From QPIN01 sp965224575 (GTDB taxonomy: Bacteria > Pseudomonadota > Gammaproteobacteria > Methylococcales > Methylomonadaceae): a stretch of 64,000 bases of DNA. Numbering within the stretch: position 1 is the stretch's first letter; each line of letters opens with the position of its first letter. The translations under genes were made by a program, and so were the position numbers. The stretch spans positions 434,001 through 498,000 of the forward strand of contig CBDCZQ010000006.1 of assembly GCA_965224575.1 (NCBI GenBank), in the 5' to 3' direction. Shown here one piece after another: positions 1 to 7,928 of the stretch. The notes beneath the pieces are model-generated. The model did no database searches, was not told the DNA's origin, and saw only the letters and a program-made list of their open reading frames with translations.

Positions 1-230
1 GCTTGTCTAAGTTGGCGGGCAATATTTTCAACATAATCAGGAATTTTATTACCATTCCTGTCTTGTTGATTTTTTAGTGATAGTTTATTTGCACCTTTTA
101 AAGTGAAATAAATTCTAAACTCTCCAGCATCATAACGTTGATCCAAAGAGTTTTTATAGCTAGCTTGAGCAGCTAGCTCAGTGTTAAAAAATGAGAGTAT
201 AACAAACAAAAAACAGTATTTTATTAGCAT
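1..230 (-). CDS. Secreted protein, N-terminal part only (possible MXAN_6640-type metalloprotease)
   Basis: An open frame starts at an ATG at 230 and runs off the left edge of the window, so only about 76 residues are visible. It begins with a clear signal peptide (MLIKYCFLFVILSFF, then a small-residue cleavage region near ALAAQA-like residues). The mature part holds a stretch reading DRNGNKIPDYVENIA, which resembles the 'D-x-NGN-x-IPDYVE' signature near the start of MXAN_6640-type putative secreted metalloproteases. The gene lies 11 bases after the stop of the Fic-Mur fusion gene on the same strand and is probably the last gene seen of that operon. The catalytic region is outside the window, so the protease call is inference. 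Confidence 0.6.
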   Translation of the reverse strand, partial: MLIKYCFLFVILSFFNTELAAQASYKNSLDQRYDAGEFRIYFTLKGANKLSLKNQQDRNGNKIPDYVENIARQLRQ

Positions 231-241
231 ACAGTGGACTG

Positions 242-3200
242 TTATTTTTTAGCTTTGGTTAATTGTTCAAGCAGGGGAATTAAAACTTTTTGAGATAACT
301 CACTGTGTAACAAATCAACTATGGTACTGAAGATAGTCGCATTTTCCAGATCAATAAAATTACCATAATCATGGGAGTACCATTTTAGTCCCCAGCTTCT
401 CTCCGCAAATTTCATCCCCTTATCAAAATACGTCCTATACTGCTCAGTAATGTTTTCATAATCACTTGGCTCCATTTTCAATACCTGACAGTTATCTTCA
501 ACTTTATGATACTTTACAAACCCAATATGTAAATTTATCGTAGCCACTTCAACATGCAGTAAATAGTTTTTATCTCCAAAAAAATAAAAGCTGCCAAACA
601 GTTGCTTTCTGGGCAAGTTTTTCTTTTTATCTACATTATTAAACCATTGCAGGCAAAAGTCATGATTATAAACATAGCTGTTATTTCCGGTTTTAATTAT
701 CTCCTGATTAACAAGGCTTATGTCTTTAAAAGATAGAAATAGTTTATCTAATGATTTAAAAAAAGCCATTAATATACCCGCTCTTATTTGTGTATAAGTT
801 TGCTTGTGTGAATGGAAATCATCTAATTCATTTTGTTTTAAAGCAAGTGCCAAAGGACATCCATTTTCCACCTCATCTAAAACAAGCATAGTTTTATAAT
901 CGTGAATAAGCTGAGGTGACAGAGAGGCCTGGTTTATTCCATGGTCAAATTTACTTCTATCTTTAAGCCTTAATAACCTGTCCGACACTCGCCCTAGGTA
1001 AAGGTAGGCACTCCCAATAATAAAAAGAAGATCGCCGCCTTTAACTTCTCTGTAAAGTGAGGCAGCCAATTCATCTAGGTCATCACTATGCTTTACAAAT
1101 ATTGATGACGTGGTCAAATTATCTTGCACATAGCCCATAAAATTACCGGTGGTATAAAGCCGGTCTATCTTACTTTCATTGATCATGTTTGCCAGTTCAG
1201 CATGAGCCTTTTGTGTCCATTGAGAATCCTTTTTAATGGAGATACCTCCCACCAACGCAATAATTTTTCCATCAATAACAAAATTTTTCATGTCCTCAAA
1301 GGCGGACCGCATCCCATGAAAACCGCCTCGGCGACTTTGATCGTAAAACAACACATCGCCTGACCGCTTTGATAATTTTAGCATTCGACCCATTGTTTCA
1401 AAAGGAACGAAGCCATCATAATCTTTTGCCGCTTGATGAATATCATAGCCCATTTCCTTAATCGCTAATAAAACACCTACACTGGCAAGAGGTGCATGCT
1501 GCTGAAACATCGGGATAAAATAGTGAAGACTCTCACCATCTATCATTGCTTCTACATTCCAGCCAAAGCGTTGACTATCAAACACTTGATTAATTAGCGT
1601 TGCAGTATCACTGCCTAGTGTTCCATAGGTCAAAATTGGGATGTCGGGTTTTCGGTTATTTATTGCATTAAGTAGCTTTGGATAATGTTCTATCTTTGAA
1701 TTAAGAATACATTTCCCCCCTGCCCTCAAACCTTCTACAACCGAAGACTTGGCAACCATGATATTTTCAATAGTTTTATGCATATCCATATGGTTAGGGC
1801 CAATATGGGTAAAAAAGCAAAGGTCAGGATTGACCATCACACTACGTTCAACCCTGTATTCTTCATCACTTCCTACGGAAACTTCATTAACTTCCACCTC
1901 ATCATCAGCTTCTAGATTAATCAGTGATCGCAAGACAGGGATTTCTGTATTGGCACTGTTTAATACCGCATGAGTTTTAATCTGCTTGTTTAGCAAATGA
2001 TGAAACTGTACTTTTGCTCCTGTTTTCCCTTCTGTTCCTGTAATTAAAATGGTAAAGGGGTTTTTGTCCTGTCTTACTTGTACTGCACATTGTTTAAATG
2101 CGTTAAAACTATCTTGTACTAATAAAACAGGAACATAAACACCTTTTGCATAACTTAAATCATCTAGGACTATTGCCTTCACCCCTTTAGCCAGTACTTT
2201 TTTAAGTTCATTATGGGGATTTTTTTTCTCTTTAATCCAGTCTTTAATTGCTATTGCAAAATAGATATTTCCCTTAGCATAAGTGCCATAAGTCCCAACA
2301 CCTGTAAATCTTATATTTTCATCACATCCTTGCTTTATCCATTCACCTTTTGTTATCTTTTTAATTCGCTGAGGTGTCAGATAAATTTCTTTTTGTTTTT
2401 TAATTTTATTAATTAATTCTGCCGCCATCTCCAGAAATTCATCCTTATCTCGCTTTGCCATATCGAGAATAGAATATTCAAACATCCTTTTATTAGGTTC
2501 TTGCAATAGTTCTTTTGTCCTCTCCATGCCTTTTTTAATCTCTTCAATCCACTGAGATAGAGACACTTCATTATCAAGATTTGGATTTTCTAAAATTGCA
2601 GGCGTAAACCCATGATAAAGCAAGAGATGCGTTAGTGTAATACAACTAAAAGTCCTTGAATTTCCATCAGGAAAAGGATGTAACAATTCCATCTCACGAG
2701 GAACTAAGGCAATAACCGCTAGTTTTTCATCCTCTGTTTTTGCTTGTTGTATATTTTGGTTATAGCGCTCAATAATATCTTCCATTTTAGAAATTATTAG
2801 CATTTGTACCGTATGCTTTGCTTCATAAAAAGCATGTAATGAGTCTTTTCCTTCTAAAGCATTTTGCTGGATATTATCTAAATTGGGATACCAATTTCTA
2901 TAATTTATCTTTCCTTGTTTAAGCATAAAGGCGTATATTTCTTTTACATCTAACTCATTTGCTGTTTTTGCATATTTTTGATGATTAAACAATGCCGTTC
3001 CATCATCTGTTCGCATTTCAAATACTTCTACTAAATGCTCATAAGTTGTACTTTTGGCAAAAAAAGGTATACCTGAATTTAAGTATCTGATATCCCCAGG
3101 GCTAGATTTGAGATTTGATGTTCCTACATTTAACATGCAAACTTTATGCAATTCTCTTAAATAAGTTCCCTTGAGCCCAGTCGAAAGATCAAAATTATCA

Positions 3201-3358
3201 AGCATAAAACTAAACCCATTGAGTAAGGCTTGAATAGACCCCTTTTCACCGGCTTCATATCCCACCCAACCGTTATATTTTTTATGTAACCGTCCATCAA
3301 CAAAAAATCGCCAAAATTGTGATTTATCAAAATCTTTCAATATTTTAATACTAGACAT
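242..3358 (-). CDS. Fic domain - MurF-like ligase fusion protein
   Basis: A 1038-residue protein with two enzymes in one chain. The first ~310 residues carry a Fic fold with the motif HPFPDGNSR at about 227-235; the catalytic His and the anion-binding GN-x-R are kept, and the usual second Gly of GNGR is Ser. Residues ~350-433 resemble the MurF N-terminal domain. A Mur-type P-loop, GTEGKTG, lies at 441-447, followed by a central domain with the THIGPNHMDMH box (~518-528) and a MurF-like C-terminal domain (~655-800). The last ~200 residues are unrecognised. The frame extends to a GTG at 3409, but the ATG at 3358 has a GGA ribosome site about 9 bases upstream. Fic domains transfer nucleotide or phosphocholine groups, and Mur ligases form ATP-driven amide bonds; the substrates here are unknown. 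Confidence 0.8.
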   Translation of the reverse strand: MSSIKILKDFDKSQFWRFFVDGRLHKKYNGWVGYEAGEKGSIQALLNGFSFMLDNFDLSTGLKGTYLRELHKVCMLNVGTSNLKSSPGDIRYLNSGIPFFAKSTTYEHLVEVFEMRTDDGTALFNHQKYAKTANELDVKEIYAFMLKQGKINYRNWYPNLDNIQQNALEGKDSLHAFYEAKHTVQMLIISKMEDIIERYNQNIQQAKTEDEKLAVIALVPREMELLHPFPDGNSRTFSCITLTHLLLYHGFTPAILENPNLDNEVSLSQWIEEIKKGMERTKELLQEPNKRMFEYSILDMAKRDKDEFLEMAAELINKIKKQKEIYLTPQRIKKITKGEWIKQGCDENIRFTGVGTYGTYAKGNIYFAIAIKDWIKEKKNPHNELKKVLAKGVKAIVLDDLSYAKGVYVPVLLVQDSFNAFKQCAVQVRQDKNPFTILITGTEGKTGAKVQFHHLLNKQIKTHAVLNSANTEIPVLRSLINLEADDEVEVNEVSVGSDEEYRVERSVMVNPDLCFFTHIGPNHMDMHKTIENIMVAKSSVVEGLRAGGKCILNSKIEHYPKLLNAINNRKPDIPILTYGTLGSDTATLINQVFDSQRFGWNVEAMIDGESLHYFIPMFQQHAPLASVGVLLAIKEMGYDIHQAAKDYDGFVPFETMGRMLKLSKRSGDVLFYDQSRRGGFHGMRSAFEDMKNFVIDGKIIALVGGISIKKDSQWTQKAHAELANMINESKIDRLYTTGNFMGYVQDNLTTSSIFVKHSDDLDELAASLYREVKGGDLLFIIGSAYLYLGRVSDRLLRLKDRSKFDHGINQASLSPQLIHDYKTMLVLDEVENGCPLALALKQNELDDFHSHKQTYTQIRAGILMAFFKSLDKLFLSFKDISLVNQEIIKTGNNSYVYNHDFCLQWFNNVDKKKNLPRKQLFGSFYFFGDKNYLLHVEVATINLHIGFVKYHKVEDNCQVLKMEPSDYENITEQYRTYFDKGMKFAERSWGLKWYSHDYGNFIDLENATIFSTIVDLLHSELSQKVLIPLLEQLTKAKK

Positions 3359-3429
3359 ACTCACTATTCCATTTAATCTAAATAAAGCAGCCGAGATCAG
3401 GTTTATCACAAAACCGCATTGTGAATATA

Positions 3430-5673
3430 CTATTCTTGATCGCGGAGCATTTTTCTAAGTTTTTCAGTTAATTGAGGTAATTTACTTTTTTTAACACCTT
3501 TTACACAAACAATATCATTAGGGTTAATTGTATTAATAATTTCATCCTCAATATTTTCATAGTTATCAGCATGATTTCTCCATATTGAGATATCTTCCAA
3601 AACACGGACATGTTCTCTAAAATTTTCAACGGTAAAAAGACAATCAATTTGAGCTGTTTGAATTAATGTTTTATACATTTCCGTATCCAGAGTTTCATTT
3701 ATATTTTTTTCAACATTTACAAACGCAGAGACAATCACTATTTTTTTAGCATCCTTTTTAGGATTTAATAATCTAATTTCTTTAAAAAATTGTTCAAATG
3801 AGTCATTATCAGTTTCAAAAAGTATAAAATTATTTTTATCATTGATACTTATAGCATTATCGAAACCAGATTGATAAAGTCGGGCAAAAAAACAGGCTGT
3901 GTGTTGGACAGAATCAACTCGTACCCATTGCCGTGTCAATTTAAAACGGAAACTGTTAATACTTTTATCTGGATATTGATGCGCAAAAGTTGATTCAGAG
4001 CTATGTAATGTATGCATTAATCCTTTAGCCGATTTAAGCATATTGTCCATAATCTGCGTGGATCGTTCCTTTTCTCCTAAATATTTAGCCAGATAATAAG
4101 CAGCAATAATCCCTTCATTCCGCGAGGCATCATGGTAAACATGATCTCCATAGTGATAGAAAAACCCTCCCACATAATCAGGGGCTGGTGCATTTTCCTC
4201 TGTGTACATATGATCAAACATTGCTTGGGTATCATTAAAAACAAAATCAATATAGCTTTGCTTTTTAAACCCATCAACCTTAACCCATTCTTCTATCGCC
4301 TGCATTAACCAAGCGTCAGCAGGCAAGCTATCAAACATATAATCATATTTTATGGGTCTGACATCAACCAAAAAATCTAGGGCTTTAAGACTTTTATCGT
4401 AAATCTCTGTTTTAAGCTGCTTATCAATATTTTTAATATGTCGATAATATAGAGCTAACCCTAATAATGCTTCGCCTGGATAATAAAAAGAAAACAGTTC
4501 TTTTTTAATCTCATTTGGTGGATCAATAATTTCTCTGCCATCACAAAATTTTGGATGAATGAAATAACCAATCATTTCCCCGTCTTTATCAACACGAGAA
4601 AGCAGATGTCTTACCAGTCCATTCATCTGCTTTCGATAACGTTGATCATCAGTTTGTAACATGTAATGCATCAAAGCAACCAATGCAATACCTGCCCCAC
4701 CCAGTTTAGATTTATTATTAAAAAATGGATAACAAGCATATTGATTATTTACACGATGTTCTCTAAATGTTAACAATAAAAAGTCTATAGATTTTTCAGC
4801 TGCCTTTAGATAAATGTCACGTTGTGTTAACTCATACCCTCTTAATAGTGTTATGGTTCCTCCACTATGGCGCAAAATATTATTGTAAAGTGGATCTACC
4901 ATCTTTGGGTGATCCAGATCCACTTGGGAATCCTTAATACCATCATAAAAATAAAGAAAGCGACCGTCTTCCCTCATATTTTCTACTAGCCAGTCAATGC
5001 TTTTAAGTAATGCCTCGTACATCACATATTTATTAAATATAACTGGATCGGGATAGCCTCGGTAGAGAGAAATAGCTTGTTCTTTATAGCTAACACAGGC
5101 AATGCTCTTGATAAACGTATATTTTATCGGTTCTCTACGCATCAGTTCGACACGTTCAGAAATTTTATTTGTCTGTTTAGAGTGGCCTGTTTTCTTTGAG
5201 AGATAATTCAGTAATTGATTCACACTCATAATACTGTGCGTAACAGCATCCGTAGGCATAAAAAAACGAGGCACACCTTCAAAATCAAACTTTAAACCAT
5301 TGACTCCCGGTTCAAAACGATCTTCTGAAATATGTTGTGTTGTTAAATTGCGAATATTACAAGGGGAATGACTGACAACCATCTCAAATAAAATGCGGCA
5401 TTGATTGGGATCATCTAAGGAAAATTCAGAGAATCGTGGATTTTCTTTCAGTTTTACGGCTATACTTTGGATTGTTGTTTCTATGTTTTTACGTCGTGCC
5501 CCCCAACGTAAAGGTTTAATTCCTTCTTGGAAAAAAGTAATATAAATTTGTGAAAAAGCTGGATCAAATTTTTTGTTGGTTTCTTCATCTACAAAAATAG
5601 ATGTGCCTGATAGGAAGTGATATCGTATATCGACTAATAGCTGCTTAAAGTGAGAATTTAACGGACTATTCAT
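3430..5673 (-). CDS. AMMECR1-like / alpha-alpha toroid / Mur C-terminal-like protein
   Basis: A 747-residue cytoplasmic protein with no signal peptide or membrane segment. Three regions can be read. Residues ~40-197 resemble an AMMECR1 domain: a strand followed by LRWGARR where AMMECR1 has LRGCIG, then a KENPRF box, then FEPGVNGLKFDFEG matching the 'xxGVHGIxIEF' strand. Residues ~205-605 are a repeated two-helix pattern rich in aromatic residues, like a six-hairpin glycosidase, epimerase or cyclase toroid. Residues ~613-745 resemble the C-terminal domain of MurF, ending in NPNDIVCVKGVKKSKL where MurF has the 'GDxVLVKGS' element. The gene lies between the nucleotidyltransferase and the Fic-Mur fusion on the same strand, so a role with that ligase is likely. 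The domain calls are by eye and the function is unknown. Confidence 0.65.
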   Translation of the reverse strand: MNSPLNSHFKQLLVDIRYHFLSGTSIFVDEETNKKFDPAFSQIYITFFQEGIKPLRWGARRKNIETTIQSIAVKLKENPRFSEFSLDDPNQCRILFEMVVSHSPCNIRNLTTQHISEDRFEPGVNGLKFDFEGVPRFFMPTDAVTHSIMSVNQLLNYLSKKTGHSKQTNKISERVELMRREPIKYTFIKSIACVSYKEQAISLYRGYPDPVIFNKYVMYEALLKSIDWLVENMREDGRFLYFYDGIKDSQVDLDHPKMVDPLYNNILRHSGGTITLLRGYELTQRDIYLKAAEKSIDFLLLTFREHRVNNQYACYPFFNNKSKLGGAGIALVALMHYMLQTDDQRYRKQMNGLVRHLLSRVDKDGEMIGYFIHPKFCDGREIIDPPNEIKKELFSFYYPGEALLGLALYYRHIKNIDKQLKTEIYDKSLKALDFLVDVRPIKYDYMFDSLPADAWLMQAIEEWVKVDGFKKQSYIDFVFNDTQAMFDHMYTEENAPAPDYVGGFFYHYGDHVYHDASRNEGIIAAYYLAKYLGEKERSTQIMDNMLKSAKGLMHTLHSSESTFAHQYPDKSINSFRFKLTRQWVRVDSVQHTACFFARLYQSGFDNAISINDKNNFILFETDNDSFEQFFKEIRLLNPKKDAKKIVIVSAFVNVEKNINETLDTEMYKTLIQTAQIDCLFTVENFREHVRVLEDISIWRNHADNYENIEDEIINTINPNDIVCVKGVKKSKLPQLTEKLRKMLRDQE

Positions 5674-5730
5674 GTTGCTGAACTAAGAATTTTTGACTAG
5701 GTGTTTGTCAACTTTATTTTAATTTACGGC

Positions 5731-5801
5731 TGTGATTAAAAGTGAAGTAAAGAACTAGTAGGTTGGGCTAACAGCTCTATCGTTAACCCAACATCTTTGG
5801 T
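5731..5801 (+). repeat. Palindromic dispersed repeat, copy 1
   Basis: The core reads GTTGGGCTAAC, then a short spacer, then GTTAACCCAAC, which can fold as a hairpin. It is preceded by a GTGATTAAAAGT-like end. Nearly the same sequence occurs in the opposite orientation at about 7794-7853, so the two copies bracket the aminotransferase and nucleotidyltransferase genes. It lies in the gap before the 747-residue gene and may also act as a transcription end for the leftward nucleotidyltransferase message. Confidence 0.75.
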
Positions 5802-5818
5802 AATATTATTTTGTTGGT

Positions 5819-6526
5819 TCAGCTTTGAACAAACTGCTTAATCCTTTCATAATCTTCAATATAATCGACTTCTGCCCAAAAATTGTTTGCTATGTCTTTT
5901 ATATAAACTTCCTTTCCTTGATCAATTGATCTGTATATTATATCTTCCCACCAACAGTGATAATCTTCTGTCATAACCGCATCATTAACTTGTTGCCTAA
6001 ACTCTGCTAAATCTTCTTTATTTAGTCGGCCAATACCTACATATTCACCGGTAGTTTCTTCGTTGCTTAAATCTTTACCGTATTTTTTTAGACTATTTTG
6101 TTTCCAGTTAAAACGATAATCTGCCTCTTCAATTCTTGTGCTATCGCCTAACATCAATGGTGTTTTCGTCTCTTCCATTAAAATATCCAGTACTTTTTCT
6201 TCTATAAAAACATCTGCATTCATAATAAGGATATTATCATCTGATGTTAAAAAGTCTTGTGCAAACCAGGCTGAAGATATTGAATTGGCCACTCTAAAAA
6301 AAGGATTGAAATATCTTGTATAAAAAACCCCTTGTAATGATTGGTGAATATATCGTTCATTATACCCTGTCACTATCGCTATATTACTAATCCCCTTTTT
6401 CTTTAATAACTCGACTGTGTATCTGATTAAAGGTTTCCCGTTCACATCAACACAACATTTTGGTTGTCCATGCAAATGTCGGCTGATTCTACTTCCAACA
6501 CCGGCAGCCATAATCAAAACCTTCAT
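5819..6526 (-). CDS. NTP transferase, phosphocholine/phosphonate cytidylyltransferase-like
   Basis: A 235-residue sugar-nucleotidyltransferase-fold enzyme. The N-terminus MKVLIMAAGVGSRI contains the nucleotide-binding G-x-G-x-R loop, followed by the PKCCVDVNGKPLI segment, and a metal-binding NADV element lies near residue 103. The short length and lack of a left-handed beta-helix place it near LicC-type phosphocholine cytidylyltransferases and the 2-aminoethylphosphonate (PntC-like) branch rather than GlmU or hexose-phosphate enzymes. Its ATG overlaps the TGA of the upstream aminotransferase gene (ATGA, 6523-6526), so the two are translationally coupled. This pairing suggests that a small amino-phosphonate or amino-alcohol phosphate is activated to a CMP/CDP derivative. 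The exact substrate and nucleotide are inferred. Confidence 0.8.
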   Translation of the reverse strand: MKVLIMAAGVGSRISRHLHGQPKCCVDVNGKPLIRYTVELLKKKGISNIAIVTGYNERYIHQSLQGVFYTRYFNPFFRVANSISSAWFAQDFLTSDDNILIMNADVFIEEKVLDILMEETKTPLMLGDSTRIEEADYRFNWKQNSLKKYGKDLSNEETTGEYVGIGRLNKEDLAEFRQQVNDAVMTEDYHCWWEDIIYRSIDQGKEVYIKDIANNFWAEVDYIEDYERIKQFVQS

Positions 6527-7608
6527 ATCAACTTTCTCTCTACTCCATAATATTGATATAAGGCATTAATTAATACATTAACATAATCTTTATCCATATT
6601 GCCCATATGTGAAACTCTAAAAATAATATTTCGCAAATCACCACCATTGGGTGCAACAACAATATTAAATTTTTGCTCTAGATCTCTTACAATATCATAC
6701 GCAGACCTTCCGTCTGTTGGAGTCAATGCTGTCATTGCATTGGGCATAGAGTGGCTATATTCTTTTAAGGGTAAAACACAAATTTGTTTTCTAAAGTAAT
6801 CAGCTATATTCTTGGCTTTTTCTATATAAAATAATATGCCGTCCTTTTTAATTTGTTTAAGCCTGGCTTGAAGTTGTAACAAAATAGTCACCGCTGGTGT
6901 AAAAGGAGTCTGACCTCTTTTTCCATTATTAATATAGCGATTAAAATCAAAATACATAAAGCTTGAAGGGTTTATTTTTTGAATGGCTTTTGGCGATAGC
7001 ACAACCATTGTCAACCCAGGCGGTAAAGCTAAACCTTTATGAGAACTAATCATTAAGGCATCAATATTTTGTTTTTGCATATCCAGTTCATCCGTTACAA
7101 ATAGGCTGATAGCATCTACAATATTTAATATATTATTGTTTTTACAAAACTGTCCAACACTCTTCATATTATATAAAAGACCAATACTTGTCTCATGGGC
7201 ATTAATCAATAGTGTTGTTGCGCTGCCATAATTGTTTAGCTGGGTTGTATTAGATAGATCATCATCTGTTAATTTATGGTTTAAATGCTTAATATTATGT
7301 AGTTTGCACAGTTCTATAAACCGTTGACCAAATCCTCCTCCATTAATCACAATGGTTTTATCATTTTTATTAAGCAAATTTTGAACAGTTGCTTCCATCC
7401 CTGCTGTACCAGATGCTGTTAAAAAAATAACTCGACTGGCTTTTGGGGCATTCAATAATTGCAACAAGTCTTGTTCACATTCTAAAATGACTTGTGAAAA
7501 CTCCTCATTCCTAAAATAGGGTGTTTGGACTGAACCTAACTGTAAGGTTTCTTCATACATTCTTACTGGGCCTGGTGTAAAAATATATTTATTGAGTAAA
7601 TCTTGCAT
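6523..7608 (-). CDS. Class-V PLP aminotransferase (PhnW / serine-glyoxylate type)
   Basis: A 361-residue fold-type I PLP enzyme of the class V group. It opens with FTPGPVRM, the usual start of 2-aminoethylphosphonate, alanine-glyoxylate and serine-glyoxylate aminotransferases. The PLP lysine is K191 in SSHKGLALPPGL and the cofactor-binding Asp is D165 in NIVDAIS. The C-terminal RVSHMGNM is the family's substrate-binding Arg region. It is the first gene of the leftward operon and overlaps the nucleotidyltransferase gene. The neighbour favours a PhnW-like role, but no phosphoenolpyruvate mutase or phosphonopyruvate decarboxylase is in the window, so the substrate stays open. No strong ribosome site precedes the ATG. 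Confidence 0.8.
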   Translation of the reverse strand: MQDLLNKYIFTPGPVRMYEETLQLGSVQTPYFRNEEFSQVILECEQDLLQLLNAPKASRVIFLTASGTAGMEATVQNLLNKNDKTIVINGGGFGQRFIELCKLHNIKHLNHKLTDDDLSNTTQLNNYGSATTLLINAHETSIGLLYNMKSVGQFCKNNNILNIVDAISLFVTDELDMQKQNIDALMISSHKGLALPPGLTMVVLSPKAIQKINPSSFMYFDFNRYINNGKRGQTPFTPAVTILLQLQARLKQIKKDGILFYIEKAKNIADYFRKQICVLPLKEYSHSMPNAMTALTPTDGRSAYDIVRDLEQKFNIVVAPNGGDLRNIIFRVSHMGNMDKDYVNVLINALYQYYGVERKLI

Positions 7609-7675
7609 CTAATGAAATTTCACTTTTTATAAAAAATTAACAATTTTAACTTATCCTATACTGTATAAATAAAAA

Positions 7676-7708
7676 AACCGTCTTTAGGTCTACTAAAGGC
7701 GGTTTTTT
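7676..7708 (-). terminator. Rho-independent terminator
   Basis: ACCGTCTTTAG, a short loop, then CTAAAGGCGGT followed by seven T on the plus strand, with an A-run on the other side. The stem has 11 pairs including one G-U. Because both sides carry A/T tracts it can work in either direction; on the minus strand it would end transcription from the retention-module gene before the aminotransferase operon. Confidence 0.8.
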
Positions 7709-7714
7709 TGTTTG

Positions 7715-7855
7715 AGTGCGATTAAAAAAGAGAAGTAACCAAAAGTTTGTTCGTTGCCGTCTCTTTGGCAATCCAACACGACTACTTTTGCTAAAGATGT
7801 TGGGTTAACGATAGAGCTGTTAGCCCAACCTACTAATTCTTTACTTTTAATCACA
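7715..7855. repeat. MITE-like palindromic repeat, copy 2
   Basis: The ends are imperfect inverted repeats: GTGCGATTAAAA at the left and TTTTAATCACAT at the right. The right half (7794-7853) is the reverse complement of the repeat at 5731-5801, including the GTTGGGTTAAC / GTTAGCCCAAC hairpin. No transposase is encoded. It looks like a miniature non-autonomous element or a REP-type palindrome. Confidence 0.6.
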
Positions 7856-7928
7856 TCCTTTTTGATTTACTTTATTGACATCTACGGTTGAGCATAAAAA
7901 GTAAAAATAAATATCTGCTCTTATTCAT

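Larger units (their letters stand above)
7609..7928. other. Intergenic region with terminator and palindromic repeat
   Basis: This gap lies between the 3' end of the retention-module gene and the start of the aminotransferase gene. It holds a rho-independent terminator and a repeat element, listed separately. No coding frame is convincing. The operon promoter must lie in or left of the terminator, but I could not pick out a clear -35/-10 pair in the AT-rich sequence. Confidence 0.6.

Noticed and set aside
6523..7608. Firm naming of the aminotransferase as phnW in phosphonate biosynthesis
   Set aside because: No phosphoenolpyruvate mutase or phosphonopyruvate decarboxylase is visible, and class V aminotransferases are hard to tell apart by eye.
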